Assembly: GCA_024349765.1 (NCBI GenBank)
Contig: AP026073.1
Location: 2,852,001 to 2,916,000, forward strand
Length of the DNA stretch: 64,000 nucleotides
DNA from: Streptomyces nigrescens
GTDB lineage: Bacteria > Actinomycetota > Actinomycetes > Streptomycetales > Streptomycetaceae
Reading direction: 5' to 3'
Part shown: positions 54,881 through 63,836 of the stretch, in pieces
Position numbering within the stretch: position 1 is the stretch's first letter
How the letters are laid out: each line of letters opens with the position of its first letter
Position numbers and translations under genes: made by a program
The notes under the pieces: generated by a model
Databases searched by the model: none
Seen by the model: the letters and a program-made list of their open reading frames with translations, nothing else
What the model was told of the DNA's origin: nothing

Positions 54881-55990
54881 ATGACATCCGAACCAGCTAT
54901 TTATGGGGGCGACGCCGAACTGTCATCGACAGAACACGGCGAGCACATTCCGCCCCTCACCCCTGAGAAGAACTCGGCCCGCACGATTCTGTGGGAGGCA
55001 GTCACCCATCGGCCCTTGGAGGAAGTCGCCGCCCTCGTGGAACTGCTCCGCCGGAGCGGCGACGTTCCCAACCCCGGCGACGAAGCCCTCCGGCTGGCGG
55101 TCGTTTCCCGTCCGGTGAGCGAGGTCGCGGAGCTCTTCGATCTGCTCCGGGCCGACCCGGACACCGCGGAGGCCGGCCACGACGCGCTGCGCGCGGCGGC
55201 CGTCGGCCGGTCCGTCGAGGAGGTAGCGCAGCTCATCGAGCTGTTCGACCGGACGAAGGCGGGCGGCGCCGACCCGTACGACATGCCCCCGCACTTCCCG
55301 CCGGACCCCGGCCACGGGGGCCCCGGTGGTACCGGTGGTCCCGGCGGCGGTCCGGGGGAGCCCGAGCCCACCGCGGCCATGCCGTTCCTCGACCCGGACG
55401 TCCGTCCGCTGGGCCCCGTCGGCCACCCGGTCGGAGCCGGCGGCCGGCACGACACCGCGGCGCACCAGCAGCCGCCGCAGCGCACCCCCTGGTCCCGCCC
55501 CGCCACCAACCAGCAGCAGGGCGGGCAGCCGGCGTGGGCCCAGCAGCACGCCGGGCACGACGAGCCCCGGCAGCCGGGCTACGCGTTCCCCGGTGTGCTG
55601 CGGTCCGTGCTGCGCTGGCCGGCCGCGGCCGCGCTGGCGCTGTGCGGGCTGAGCCACCTGCCGGTGCACTCCGCGCACATGCAGGGCGCCCAGGCGGCCG
55701 CCGGGCTGTCGATGGCCATCGCCGTGGTCTACCTGCTGCTGGCCGGCTGGCTGGCGATGCGGGACACCGCCCTCGTCTGGACGGTCAGTGCCGCCGCGGC
55801 CATGGTCATCATCGCGCTGCACGCGCTGTCCCGGGCGGGCGTGCTGACCCCCCTGGGCGGCGGTCTCGGCGAGACCGGGATGTGGCCCGAACTGCTGGCG
55901 GTGGCCCTGGCGATCGTCAGCGCGGGCCTGGCCGGGGCGGCGCTGCTCAGCCGTCCCCGCCGGGTGGGTCCGGCACCGGCCGGAGCGTAA
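54881..55990 (+). CDS. Membrane protein with helical-repeat N-terminus and four C-terminal helices
   Basis: This is a 369-residue protein. Residues 35-128 hold three similar helical units of about 32 residues (PLEEVAALVELLRRSG, PVSEVAELFDLLRADP, SVEEVAQLIELFDRTK). A Gly/Pro/His/Gln-rich linker spans about 130-235. Four hydrophobic helices follow (about 240-360). The repeats suggest a protein-interaction platform on the cytoplasmic face. No known enzyme motif is present. The ATG at 54881 is chosen after GTGGAG; a GTG four codons earlier is possible. The strong palindrome at 56010-56055 follows. Confidence 0.8.
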   Translation: MTSEPAIYGGDAELSSTEHGEHIPPLTPEKNSARTILWEAVTHRPLEEVAALVELLRRSGDVPNPGDEALRLAVVSRPVSEVAELFDLLRADPDTAEAGHDALRAAAVGRSVEEVAQLIELFDRTKAGGADPYDMPPHFPPDPGHGGPGGTGGPGGGPGEPEPTAAMPFLDPDVRPLGPVGHPVGAGGRHDTAAHQQPPQRTPWSRPATNQQQGGQPAWAQQHAGHDEPRQPGYAFPGVLRSVLRWPAAAALALCGLSHLPVHSAHMQGAQAAAGLSMAIAVVYLLLAGWLAMRDTALVWTVSAAAAMVIIALHALSRAGVLTPLGGGLGETGMWPELLAVALAIVSAGLAGAALLSRPRRVGPAPAGA

Positions 55991-56009
55991 CCGGCCGCAG
56001 AAGCCGGCC

Positions 56010-56055
56010 ACGGGCGCGGGCCGGGACCCCGATCGGGGTCCCGGCCCGCGCCCGT
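56010..56055. terminator. 46-bp perfect palindrome, bidirectional terminator
   Basis: The arms 56010-56031 (beginning ACGGGCGCGGGCC) and 56034-56055 are perfectly complementary around a central AT, giving a 22-bp stem with almost no loop. It sits between convergent genes ending at 55990 and 56078. It would form a cruciform in DNA or an extremely stable RNA hairpin. Confidence 0.8.
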
Positions 56056-56077
56056 CGGCGTCCGCCGGTCGGCCGGG

Positions 56078-56428
56078 TCAGGTGTGCGGGGCGCCGTAGT
56101 GGCCGGCGAGCTGCTGGTGGTAGTCGTCGTCCCCGATGTGCTTCTCCCGCTCGAATTCCGGGGCGTCCTCGATGTCCTTCTTCGTGCACGCGAGGTAGAT
56201 CGTGCTGCGGTCCAGGTCGACCGAGGAGATGAGCCCGGCCGGCAGCAGGATCTCCCGGCCGAAGATCCACACTCCGGTGTCCACGACCAGATAGCCGGTC
56301 CCGGCCTCGTCGGAGTGCTCGTCGACCGTCCCGACGGTGCCGTCGATCGCCTCGACGGCGAAACCGGTGAGATCGGTCCCGGACACGTATCCCACGCTGT
56401 CCTGGTAGTTCCAGATGTTCTGCGTCAC
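56078..56428 (-). CDS. PRC-barrel domain protein
   Basis: This 116-residue protein has a PRC-barrel beta domain (about residues 17-75: DLTGFAVEAIDGTVGTVDEHSDE, GYLVVDTGVWIFGREILLPAGLI; quoted in part) followed by an acidic helix and His-containing tail. PRC-barrel proteins in actinobacteria are often stress-linked and bind partner proteins or RNA. The GTG at 56428 follows GGGGAGGTTTTCC. The small membrane protein gene lies just upstream on the same strand. Confidence 0.88.
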   Translation of the reverse strand: MTQNIWNYQDSVGYVSGTDLTGFAVEAIDGTVGTVDEHSDEAGTGYLVVDTGVWIFGREILLPAGLISSVDLDRSTIYLACTKKDIEDAPEFEREKHIGDDDYHQQLAGHYGAPHT

Positions 56429-56475
56429 GGAAAACCTCCCCGATGCCTGCCCTGTGGCGGCCGGTCGGGCCGGTG

Positions 56476-56646
56476 CTACCAGCGGTACCAGCGGCCGCGC
56501 CCGCCACCCGGTCCGGACGAGCGGGCGAAGAACCCGACCAGCCAGATCGCCAGCACCACCAGGGCGACGAACCACAGCGCCTTCAGCGCGAACCCCGCCC
56601 CGAAGAGGATCAGGGCGATGAGCAGGACCAGAAGCAACGCAACCAT
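56476..56646 (-). CDS. Small hydrophobic membrane protein, 56 residues
   Basis: This 56-residue protein begins MVALLLVLLIALILFGAGFA, continues with a second hydrophobic stretch (ALWFVALVVLAIWLVGFF) and ends in a Gly/Arg tail (GRGRWYRW). It is probably a helical hairpin in the membrane. Such small proteins are common in Streptomyces next to PRC-barrel and stress genes. The ATG at 56646 follows GGAGGTCGAACGCC, a good ribosome site, which supports real translation. Confidence 0.82.
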   Translation of the reverse strand: MVALLLVLLIALILFGAGFALKALWFVALVVLAIWLVGFFARSSGPGGGRGRWYRW

Positions 56647-56731
56647 GGCGTTCGACCTCCGTCTCGGCGGGTTCCCCCCGCTGTGACCATCATGCCCCTG
56701 TAAGGCCCGGCCGGGCGCCCGGGGGCCCGGC

Positions 56732-57229
56732 TCAGTCCTTCGACGAGTACCGGTGCAGGACCCACGCTGGCAGCGCGAACCAGCAGAGCACGAACCAGGC
56801 GAGCAGCCCCACCACGATCCAGGGCACGAACGCGTCGTACATCGCGATCCGCAGGATGAGCAGCAGCGCGGAGGCGACCGTCGCCAGCAGCAGCACCGTC
56901 CCGATCAGCGCCAGCCGCGACGCCCACACCACCGTCTCCGGCTTCAGGCGGTGACCGGTGACCAGCCGGTGGAACGTCACCGTGCCGATCAGCGCGCCCG
57001 TGGTGGCCGCGCCCAGCAGCACCGTCACCACGTAGATGACCTGGTCGGTGTGGCTGAGCGTCGGGAACCGCGGGGTGAAGACGACGGTGAGCAGGAAGCC
57101 GAAGAGGATCTGCACCCCGGTCTGGATGACCCGCACCTCCTGGAGCAGCTCGATCCACCGCCGGTCGGCACGTTCCTCCGGAGACTCGTCGCGGCCCGAC
57201 GACGTCTGACGCGGCCCCAGCGCTCCCAC
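56732..57229 (-). CDS. DUF6328-like four-helix membrane protein
   Basis: This 165-residue protein has a conserved soluble start (ESPEERADRRWIELLQEVRV) and then four hydrophobic segments (about residues 45-63, 70-92, 105-125 and 130-152). It resembles Streptomyces DUF6328 proteins from memory; function unknown. The GTG at 57229 follows AGGGAGGACCG. It lies 62 bp downstream of the Clp-type ATPase gene on the same strand and may be co-transcribed. Confidence 0.82.
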   Translation of the reverse strand: MGALGPRQTSSGRDESPEERADRRWIELLQEVRVIQTGVQILFGFLLTVVFTPRFPTLSHTDQVIYVVTVLLGAATTGALIGTVTFHRLVTGHRLKPETVVWASRLALIGTVLLLATVASALLLILRIAMYDAFVPWIVVGLLAWFVLCWFALPAWVLHRYSSKD

Positions 57230-57291
57230 CGGTCCTCCCTTGTCCGTCCGCGCGTTCCCGAAGGCTCGTCCGCCGCTTCTGCCCCGGTTCG

Positions 57292-59856
57292 CTATGTCCT
57301 CTCGGGCTGGTTGACGCGGAACGCCAGCTCCTTGTCCGCCACCTCCACACACACCTCGTCGCCGGCGGACAGCGCACCGTCCAGCAGCAGCCGCGACAGC
57401 GCGTTGTCGACCTCGCGCTGGATGACGCGCCGCAGCGGCCGGGCCCCGTACTCGGGCTGGTGGCCGCGGTGGGTGAGCCAGTCCACGGCCTCCGGGCGGA
57501 ACTCCACGGAGATGTCCTGGGCGTGCAGCCGGCGCCGGGTGCCCTCCAGCAGCAGGCCGGTGATCTGCCGCAGCTGCTCGTCGGTGAGCCGGCGGAAGAC
57601 GATGATCTCGTCGAGCCGGTTGAGGAACTCCGGGCGGAAGTGCTCGCGCAGACTGGCCAGCGCCCGCTCCCGGGCCCCGTCACCGGCCTCCGGCCCCGAG
57701 ACGTCCGGGCCGAAGCCCAGCACCCCGCGCCCGCCGCTGAGCGCCTCCGAGCCCAGGTTGCTGGTCATCACGATGACGGTGTTCTTGAAGTCGACGGTGC
57801 GGCCCTGGGAGTCCGTCAGATGCCCGTCGTCGAGCACCTGCAGCAGCATGTTGAAGACGTCCGGGTGGGCCTTCTCCACCTCGTCGAGCAGCAGCAGCGA
57901 GTACGGGTGCAGCCGCACCGCCTCGGTCAGCTGGCCGGCGTCCTCGTGGCCGACGTATCCGGGCGGCGCACCCACCAGCCGGCTGACCGTGTGCCGCTCC
58001 TGATACTCGCTCATGTCCAGCCGCACCATGCGCTCCTCGCTGCCGAACAGCGCCTCGGCCAGCGCCCGGGCCAGCTCCGTCTTGCCCACGCCGGTGGGGC
58101 CCAGGAAGAGGAAACTGCCGATCGGGCGGTTCGGGTCGGAGAGCCCGGCCCGCGACCGCAGGATCGCCTCGGAGACCGCCGTGACGGCGTCGTCCTGCCC
58201 GATCACCCGGGTGTGCAGCCGGTCCTCCAGGCCCAGCAGCCGCTCCTTCTCCTCCTGGGTCAGGCTGCTCACCGGCACACCGGTCTGCCGCGACACGATC
58301 TCGGCGATGTCCTCGCCGGTGACCGACACGATCCGGCCGTCCCCGCTCGGCACCGACCCCTGGGCGGCCTCGATCCGCGCGGTCAGCTCCGCGATCCGGT
58401 CCCGCAGTTCGGTCGCCCGCTCGTACTGCTCCGACGCCACCGCCTGGTCCTTGTCCACCGCCAGCTGCTCCACCTCGCGCTCCAGCGCCCGCACGTCGGT
58501 GGTCTTGGTGCCCGAGCGCAGCCGCACCCGCGCACCGGCCTGGTCGAGCAGGTCGATGGCCTTGTCGGGCAGGAAGCGGTGGGCGATGTAGCGGTCGGAG
58601 AGCTCGACGGCGGCGCGCAGCGCCTCGGGGGTGTACCGCACCTGGTGGTGCGCCTCGTAGCGGTCCTGCAGCCCGCGCAGGATCGCCACGGTGTCCGCGA
58701 TGGTCGGCTCGGGCACCAGGATCGGCTGGAAGCGGCGGGCCAGCGCGGCGTCCTTCTCGATGTGCCGCCGGTACTCCTCCAGAGTCGTGGCGCCGATGAC
58801 GTGCATCTCCCCGCGGGCCAGGGCGGGCTTGAGCATGTTGCTCGCCTCCAGCGACCCGCCGTCGCCGCTGCCGCCGCCGGCCCCGACGACCGTGTGCAGC
58901 TCGTCGATGAAGATGATCAGCGAGTCGGGGTGGGCCCGGACCTCCTCCATGATCCCGTTCATCCGCTCCTCGAAGTCACCGCGGTAGCGGGTACCGGCCA
59001 CCACGGAGGTCAGGTCCAGGGCGACCACCCGGCGGCCCGCCAGGATGTCCGGCACGTCGCCGTCGGCCAGCCGCTGGGCCAGGCCCTCGACGATCGCGGT
59101 CTTCCCCACGCCCGCGTCGCCCACCAGCACCGGGTTGTTCTTCCCCCGGCGGCAGAGCACCTCGATGGTCTGCTCGATCTGCTCCTCGCGGCCGATCACC
59201 GGATCGATCCGGCCGGCCCGGGCGACGTCGGTCAGATCGCGGCTGTACTTGTCGAGGGTCGGGGTGTCGTGCTTGGGCGCGGCGCCGTGCTCGCCCCCGG
59301 AGTGGTGCGAGGAGGGGCCGTGACCGCTCTGGGGCGCGGCGTTGGGGTCGAAGTGGGCGAGGTTGAGGATCCGGCCGGCCGCCGAGTCGGGATTGGCGGC
59401 CAGCGCGTCCAGCACGTGCTCCGGGCCGATGTACGACGCGCCGTGGTCCCGCGCCAGGTCGTGCGCGCCCAGCAGCGCCCGCTTCACCGCCGGGGTCACC
59501 GCCACGCTGGACTGCCGCGGCCCGCTGCCGGCGCTCCGGTCGATCTCGGCCGCCAGCGCGTCCGGGTCCGCCCCCGACTGCCGCAGCAGGCTCCGGGTCG
59601 GTTCCGTCGACAGCGCCGCCCGCAGCAGGTGCTCGGTCCCGAGCTCGGTGCTGCCGTGCTCGGCGGCGTACGAGGCGGCGGAGGTCACCAGGTCCCGGGC
59701 GGGCCCGCTCATCAGGCGCGCGATGTCCGCCTGCCGGGGCAGCGGCTGCCCCGCCTCCCCGCCCGCCGACTTCGCGGCGCTGCCGAAGAAGCGCGCGAGG
59801 AATTCACCGAACGGGTCCGGGCCGTAACCCTCCGGACCCATGAATCCATTGCTCAT
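57292..59856 (-). CDS. Clp-family AAA+ ATPase (ClpC/ClpB-like)
   Basis: This is an 854-residue Hsp100 protein. Clp N-domain repeats lie at about residues 35-180, followed by a His/Gly-rich linker. D1 AAA has Walker A GDAGVGKT and IIFIDELH. A short middle region contains an UVR-like [15 protein letters not shown]2 AAA has [19 protein letters not shown] and the C-terminal domain. The short middle region is more ClpC-like than ClpB-like. The ATG at 59856 starts MSNGF; a GTG seven codons upstream is possible. It unfolds proteins, for ClpP degradation or refolding. A second Clp ATPase beyond the housekeeping one is likely. Confidence 0.9.
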   Translation of the reverse strand: MSNGFMGPEGYGPDPFGEFLARFFGSAAKSAGGEAGQPLPRQADIARLMSGPARDLVTSAASYAAEHGSTELGTEHLLRAALSTEPTRSLLRQSGADPDALAAEIDRSAGSGPRQSSVAVTPAVKRALLGAHDLARDHGASYIGPEHVLDALAANPDSAAGRILNLAHFDPNAAPQSGHGPSSHHSGGEHGAAPKHDTPTLDKYSRDLTDVARAGRIDPVIGREEQIEQTIEVLCRRGKNNPVLVGDAGVGKTAIVEGLAQRLADGDVPDILAGRRVVALDLTSVVAGTRYRGDFEERMNGIMEEVRAHPDSLIIFIDELHTVVGAGGGSGDGGSLEASNMLKPALARGEMHVIGATTLEEYRRHIEKDAALARRFQPILVPEPTIADTVAILRGLQDRYEAHHQVRYTPEALRAAVELSDRYIAHRFLPDKAIDLLDQAGARVRLRSGTKTTDVRALEREVEQLAVDKDQAVASEQYERATELRDRIAELTARIEAAQGSVPSGDGRIVSVTGEDIAEIVSRQTGVPVSSLTQEEKERLLGLEDRLHTRVIGQDDAVTAVSEAILRSRAGLSDPNRPIGSFLFLGPTGVGKTELARALAEALFGSEERMVRLDMSEYQERHTVSRLVGAPPGYVGHEDAGQLTEAVRLHPYSLLLLDEVEKAHPDVFNMLLQVLDDGHLTDSQGRTVDFKNTVIVMTSNLGSEALSGGRGVLGFGPDVSGPEAGDGARERALASLREHFRPEFLNRLDEIIVFRRLTDEQLRQITGLLLEGTRRRLHAQDISVEFRPEAVDWLTHRGHQPEYGARPLRRVIQREVDNALSRLLLDGALSAGDEVCVEVADKELAFRVNQPERT

Positions 59857-60189
59857 GTGTGTCCGTTCCGCTGTCACGGCCGTACCGCGACACGCTGCCT
59901 TGGTCGGGTTCGTTCCTGGGCCCGGCTCCGGGGGCCGGGCCCGCTGCGGTCGCCCTCGGGCTCCTGCTCCCGCGGGTGCCCGAGCGGCGGGAGGTCACAC
60001 GTCACGCGCCACTCCACTGCTTCAGGATCGGGTCCGGCAGGGCCATCCGCACCCGGGCGGGCACCCGCCGGCCACCGCGCATCCGGTGCACAACCGCCGT
60101 CCGGCCGTTAACCGCGGGCCGGTCCGGGAACCCGTTGCGGTGGGCCGCGGTCGGCGCGGCGGCCGCACGACGGGAAGGCGGTGCCGCCG
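59857..60189. other. Divergent spacer between Clp ATPase and UdgX genes
   Basis: This is 333 bp without a credible forward gene. It includes the inverted repeat GGGCCCGGC/GCCGGGCCC (59918-59942, 7-nt loop). The unbroken minus-strand frame discussed for the HATPase protein runs down to 60022 here. I see no RNA gene. Confidence 0.6.
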
Positions 60190-61287
60190 ATGGCGGAGCG
60201 TTCGGAGACGGGGCAGGGCTACGACGCCACCCCCTACCTGCCCGCCCGCGGCGGCCTGACGGCGCTGCGCCGGGCCGCGGCCGACTGCCGGGGCTGCCCG
60301 CTCTTCCGCGACGCCACCCGGACGGTCTTCGGCGCGGGCAGCGCCTCGGCACGGACGGTGTTCGTCGGGGAACAGCCCGGTGACCAGGAGGACCGGCAGG
60401 GCGAGCCGTTCGTCGGCCCGGCCGGACGGCTGCTGCGCAAGGCCATGAACGACGTGGGGCTCGACGAGCGGCAGGCGTACTTCACCAACGCCGTCAAGCA
60501 CTTCAAGTTCACCGTCGCCGGCCGCGGCAAACGCCGCATCCACAAGGCCCCGAGCCTGCGGGAGCTGACCGCCTGCCGGCCCTGGCTCCACGCCGAACTG
60601 GACCGACTCGACCCGGAGGTGATCGTGCTGCTCAGCGCCACGGCGGCCAAGACCCTCCTCGGCTCCTCGTTCCGGGTGACGAAGGAGCGCGGCGCACCGA
60701 TCGAGAGCGAGCGGGGGCTGATGGTGGCCACCGTCCACCCCTCCTCCGTCCTGCGCTCCGACGACCGCGCCGAGGCCTACGCCGGCCTGATCGCGGACCT
60801 GCGCGTGGTGGCCGGATTGCTGGAGTAGGCCGGGGCCGCGGCGGACCCCGCCGGCCGACGGGAGCCGGAACCACACCCACTTCCCCCAGCGCGTCCGGTC
60901 GTAGCCCCAGGCGTCCGCGAGCGCGCCCAGCACCTCCGTCCCACGGCCGTGCTCGGGCAGCGGATCGCCGGACGGCACCCGGGTCATCGGCACGCCCGCC
61001 GACGAGTCCCCGACCGCGGCGAAGAGGAAGCCCCCGGCGTCCCCGATGATCATCAGCCGCAGCTCGGCGCTGTCGGTGTGCCGCAGCGCGTTGGTGACGA
61101 CCTCGCTCAGGCACAGCGACCCGATGCCATCGGGGTCATCGGGCGGGCCGCCGTCGGGCGCCACCACGGTGGACAGGGCGCACCGGGCCAGCGCGGGCGC
61201 CAGCGGGTCGTTCGCCAGCCGCAGGGCCAGGGGGCGTACGGGCGCTTCGGTATCGGGCCGCTCCACGGCGGGCGATGCGGTCGGCAT
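60022..61287 (-). CDS. HATPase_c (anti-sigma/SpoIIAB-like) ATP-binding protein, unusual long 3' frame
   Basis: The first 150 residues are a typical Streptomyces GHKL ATP-binding regulator: N box SEVVTNALRHTDSAELRLMI, GDSSAGVP, and G box EHGRGTEVLGALADAWGY ending GKWVWFRL near 60850. Members bind ATP and act as anti-sigma kinases. The frame then stays open for about 270 more codons, antisense across the whole udgX gene, before stopping at 60022. Either the normal stop was lost or frameshifted, or the protein truly ends in this odd tail. Treat 60022 as the literal ORF end. The ATG is at 61287. A GTG at 61359 would add a basic (Pro-Arg-Lys)n stretch. Confidence 0.6.
   Translation of the reverse strand: MPTASPAVERPDTEAPVRPLALRLANDPLAPALARCALSTVVAPDGGPPDDPDGIGSLCLSEVVTNALRHTDSAELRLMIIGDAGGFLFAAVGDSSAGVPMTRVPSGDPLPEHGRGTEVLGALADAWGYDRTRWGKWVWFRLPSAGGVRRGPGLLQQSGHHAQVRDQAGVGLGAVVGAQDGGGVDGGHHQPPLALDRCAALLRHPERGAEEGLGRRGAEQHDHLRVESVQFGVEPGPAGGQLPQARGLVDAAFAAAGDGELEVLDGVGEVRLPLVEPHVVHGLAQQPSGRADERLALPVLLVTGLFPDEHRPCRGAARAEDRPGGVAEERAAPAVGRGPAQRRQAAAGGQVGGGVVALPRLRTLRHRRHRLPVVRPPRRPRPTATGSRTGPRLTAGRRLCTGCAVAGGCPPGCGWPCRTRS
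60190..60828 (+). CDS. udgX: UdgX-type uracil-DNA glycosylase (family 4-like)
   Basis: This is a 212-residue iron-sulfur UDG. Cys33 and Cys36 (CRGC) begin the cluster site; motif A is GEQPGDQED (60-68) and motif B is VHPSSVLR. The loop GKRRIHK with His118 is the UdgX hallmark: that His forms a covalent link with DNA at the uracil site in Mycobacterium UdgX (family knowledge). The ATG at 60190 follows GGAAGGCGG; a GTG three codons earlier is in frame. It acts on uracil-containing DNA and may trap it rather than release it. Confidence 0.92.
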   Translation: MAERSETGQGYDATPYLPARGGLTALRRAAADCRGCPLFRDATRTVFGAGSASARTVFVGEQPGDQEDRQGEPFVGPAGRLLRKAMNDVGLDERQAYFTNAVKHFKFTVAGRGKRRIHKAPSLRELTACRPWLHAELDRLDPEVIVLLSATAAKTLLGSSFRVTKERGAPIESERGLMVATVHPSSVLRSDDRAEAYAGLIADLRVVAGLLE

Positions 61288-61308
61288 GCGGACGGCAGCC
61301 TTTCCTCG

Positions 61309-61362
61309 GGGCTTGCGGGGCTTGCGGGGCTTGCGGGGCTTTCGGGGCTTTCGGGGCACTCG
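61309..61362. repeat. 9-bp tandem repeat upstream of the HATPase gene
   Basis: Six 9-bp units (GGGCTTGCG, GGGCTTTCG) lie here. If translation starts at the GTG at 61359 they encode Pro-Arg-Lys repeats, a basic arm. Otherwise they are leader sequence. Confidence 0.8.
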
Positions 61363-61521
61363 GGCTCTTCGGGTTTCCGGACCGGTCGGGCCTCTCGGCC
61401 GCTTCCGGAACCGGCACCACTGACGGCCTGCCCCCGGCCGCCGCCCGCGAGCCGGGACCTTGGTCCCCGGCGGCCCGGCATCGGTCCCGCGGCTGAACGG
61501 GTCTCCCTCCCCGGATCGGCG

Positions 61522-63714
61522 TCAGACCTCCTCCTGGATGCGGGTCAGATCGGTGGTGAGCGCGTCCAGCCAGATGACCGAGTCCAGCAGCAGCGCCGCG
61601 GCCAGTGCCCGGGTCTCCCGGTCCGGGCTGTCCCGCGGGATCCGCTGGACGACCGCCAGCAGCCCGCGGACGTCCAGCGGCGGGCTGCGGTCCGGCGGCG
61701 CGGTGTGGTCGGCGCCCAGCCGCCGGGCGAGCGCCCGGTAGCCGGCCGCGGTGTCGTCCGCCGCCCGCCGCAGCCAGTCCCCGGTCTCCCGGTGGGTGAG
61801 CCGGCCCGGGCGGCCGGGCAGCAGCCGTTCGCCGCGCCGGGCGTCCGCCGCGGCGACCAGTACCACGGGCCAGTCCGGCTGCCGGGCGGTGCGCTCCCGC
61901 GGCTCGCTCTGGTACTGGGCCAGGCTCTCCCGCGCCAGCGCCAGCGCCCGGTTGATCGCCCCGAGCTCCGCCTCGGTGTCGAGCGCCGCGGTGCCCGGCC
62001 CGCCCGCCGCCGCGCCGCTGCCGGTCGCGCCGGCCCCGGTACGGTCCACGACGCGGGCGGCGGTGCGCCCGACGGACTCCGCGACCGCCGCGCACAGCGC
62101 CGCCATGCTGCGCCGCACCTCTCTCCCCGCGCCCCGCGGCCAGGCCACCAGACCACAGACCAGCCCGATGGCGCTGCCCGCCAGCACGTCGGTCAGCCGG
62201 ACCGGTGCGAGGTGCCAGGTGACCCGGGAGACCTGCGCGAACAGCGTGGCGACGACCAGGGTGAAGCCGCCCTGCGCCCAGGCGAGCCCGCGCAGCGGCC
62301 CCAGGGTGAACGCCAGCAGCATCACCGCCGGCAGCAGGACCGCGTACACCGCCGCCCGGTCGTCCACCAGGGCCAGCAGCCCGCCGGCCAGCACGGCGCC
62401 GGCCAGCGTGCCCAGCAGCGCCTGCCGGATCGCGGAGCGGGTCTCCAGGCTCGTCGTCCGGGTGAGCGTCAGGGTCGCCAGCAGCACCCAGAAGCCGTGC
62501 TGGAGGTCGAGCACCCCGGCGACCGCCCGGGCCGCGGCCAGCCCGAGCGCGAACCGGCAGGCGTTCTGGAAGATCACCGAGCGCGGGGTGAGGTGGCTGG
62601 TCAGCCGGAGCCACCACAGCTGGGGGGCGCGCGCCCGGGCGTAGCCGAAGGCGTGCCCGGCGGTGTCCCGGTCGACGCTGCGGTCGCCGAACAGCAGCCG
62701 GGTGGCCAGCACCAGCACGACGGTGGCGTCGGCGGCCTGCACCACCAGCGACCGGCGGCGCAGATAGACCAGCCGCTCGTCGGCGTCCAGCCGCTCCAGC
62801 GTGTCCAGCGCCTGGTGGGTGCGTACGGGCCCCAGCTCGCGCTCCAGTTCCGCGGTCTGCGGCCCCTGCCCGGGCCGCAGTCGGCGGCCGTCGCGGAGCG
62901 CCCGCGCGGATCCGCGGGCGGCCTCGCCGATGCCGGTCAGCAGGGCGACCGTCTCGGGCCGGTAGGCGCGGTGCGCGTCCTCGGCGGTGTGCAGGGCGTC
63001 GAGCCGGGCCAGCAGGGTGCGGGCCGCCTCGGCGGCGTGGCCCATGGCCTTGTGGGCGACGGTGGGGGAGGCCGGCACGTCGGCCGGCGGGACGCGGGCC
63101 GGCCGCAGCGCGTCGGCGCTCGCCTGGGCCCGGGCGAGCAGCGGCCCGGGAGCCGGCGCGCCGTGCAGCTCCGCGAGGTCCGCGGCCGCGTCGGCGGCCC
63201 CGGCCAGCAGTCGGCGGAACGGCGGGGTGTCCGGTTCGGGCAGCAGGAACCGCTGGGCGGCCGCGAGCAGGGCCGCGCCCAGCAGGAAACCGGCCAGCCG
63301 CTGGCCCAGCATCTCGGGAGCGTACGGCGGGAAGCACGGCAGGATGTAGAGCAGCTGCATCCCGGGGGCCGCGCCGGCGATCCGCGGCCCGGTGGTCGCC
63401 GCGTACGCGATCACGAAGCCGACGACGAGCATGCCGAGGACCGCGGCCCAGGTCCGTACGGCCAGCAGCGTGCCCAGGGTGAGCAGCAGCAGACCGGCCG
63501 GGACCGCGGTGAGCACGGTCGCGGCGCGCTGCCGCCCGGACCCGGGGATGCGGGCGAGCGCGCCCAGCGACACCGCGGTGAAGGCCGCGTACACCGCCAT
63601 CACGGTCAGGCCGAGCCCGTAGCGGCCGAGGTAGAAGCCGACGCAGGACGCGGTGGTCACACGGACCGCGTTGCCGACCACCGAGCGGTGCCCGCGCAGG
63701 CCCTGGATGCTCAC
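61522..63714 (-). CDS. FUSC-family (aromatic acid exporter-like) membrane protein
   Basis: This is a 730-residue protein with two hydrophobic blocks, about residues 18-155 and 370-530, each with about six helices. They are separated by a long cytoplasmic helical region and followed by a second one. This is the layout of FUSC/YccS/AaeB-like proteins linked to aromatic acid efflux. The GTG at 63714 is immediately adjacent to GGAGAG, which leaves no normal spacing, so the true start may be a little downstream. It is divergent from the PadR gene, a common pairing for efflux control. Confidence 0.85.
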   Translation of the reverse strand: MSIQGLRGHRSVVGNAVRVTTASCVGFYLGRYGLGLTVMAVYAAFTAVSLGALARIPGSGRQRAATVLTAVPAGLLLLTLGTLLAVRTWAAVLGMLVVGFVIAYAATTGPRIAGAAPGMQLLYILPCFPPYAPEMLGQRLAGFLLGAALLAAAQRFLLPEPDTPPFRRLLAGAADAAADLAELHGAPAPGPLLARAQASADALRPARVPPADVPASPTVAHKAMGHAAEAARTLLARLDALHTAEDAHRAYRPETVALLTGIGEAARGSARALRDGRRLRPGQGPQTAELERELGPVRTHQALDTLERLDADERLVYLRRRSLVVQAADATVVLVLATRLLFGDRSVDRDTAGHAFGYARARAPQLWWLRLTSHLTPRSVIFQNACRFALGLAAARAVAGVLDLQHGFWVLLATLTLTRTTSLETRSAIRQALLGTLAGAVLAGGLLALVDDRAAVYAVLLPAVMLLAFTLGPLRGLAWAQGGFTLVVATLFAQVSRVTWHLAPVRLTDVLAGSAIGLVCGLVAWPRGAGREVRRSMAALCAAVAESVGRTAARVVDRTGAGATGSGAAAGGPGTAALDTEAELGAINRALALARESLAQYQSEPRERTARQPDWPVVLVAAADARRGERLLPGRPGRLTHRETGDWLRRAADDTAAGYRALARRLGADHTAPPDRSPPLDVRGLLAVVQRIPRDSPDRETRALAAALLLDSVIWLDALTTDLTRIQEEV

Positions 63715-63822
63715 CTCTCCACTATTGGCCGACCGGCCGCGGTCCGCACCGCGCGCCGCGGCCGGGGGCTTGGGAGCAAGGGAGTTGGCGCCTTCCGGAC
63801 CCGGTCGTGGCGGCGCCGGACC

Positions 63823-63828
63823 GTAGAC
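63823..63828 (+). promoter_or_regulatory. -10 box of a probably leaderless PadR gene
   Basis: TAGACT lies 8 bp before the GTG at 63837, placing the transcription start at or next to the start codon. No ribosome site is visible. Confidence 0.5.
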
Positions 63829-63836
63829 TGCGGAAC

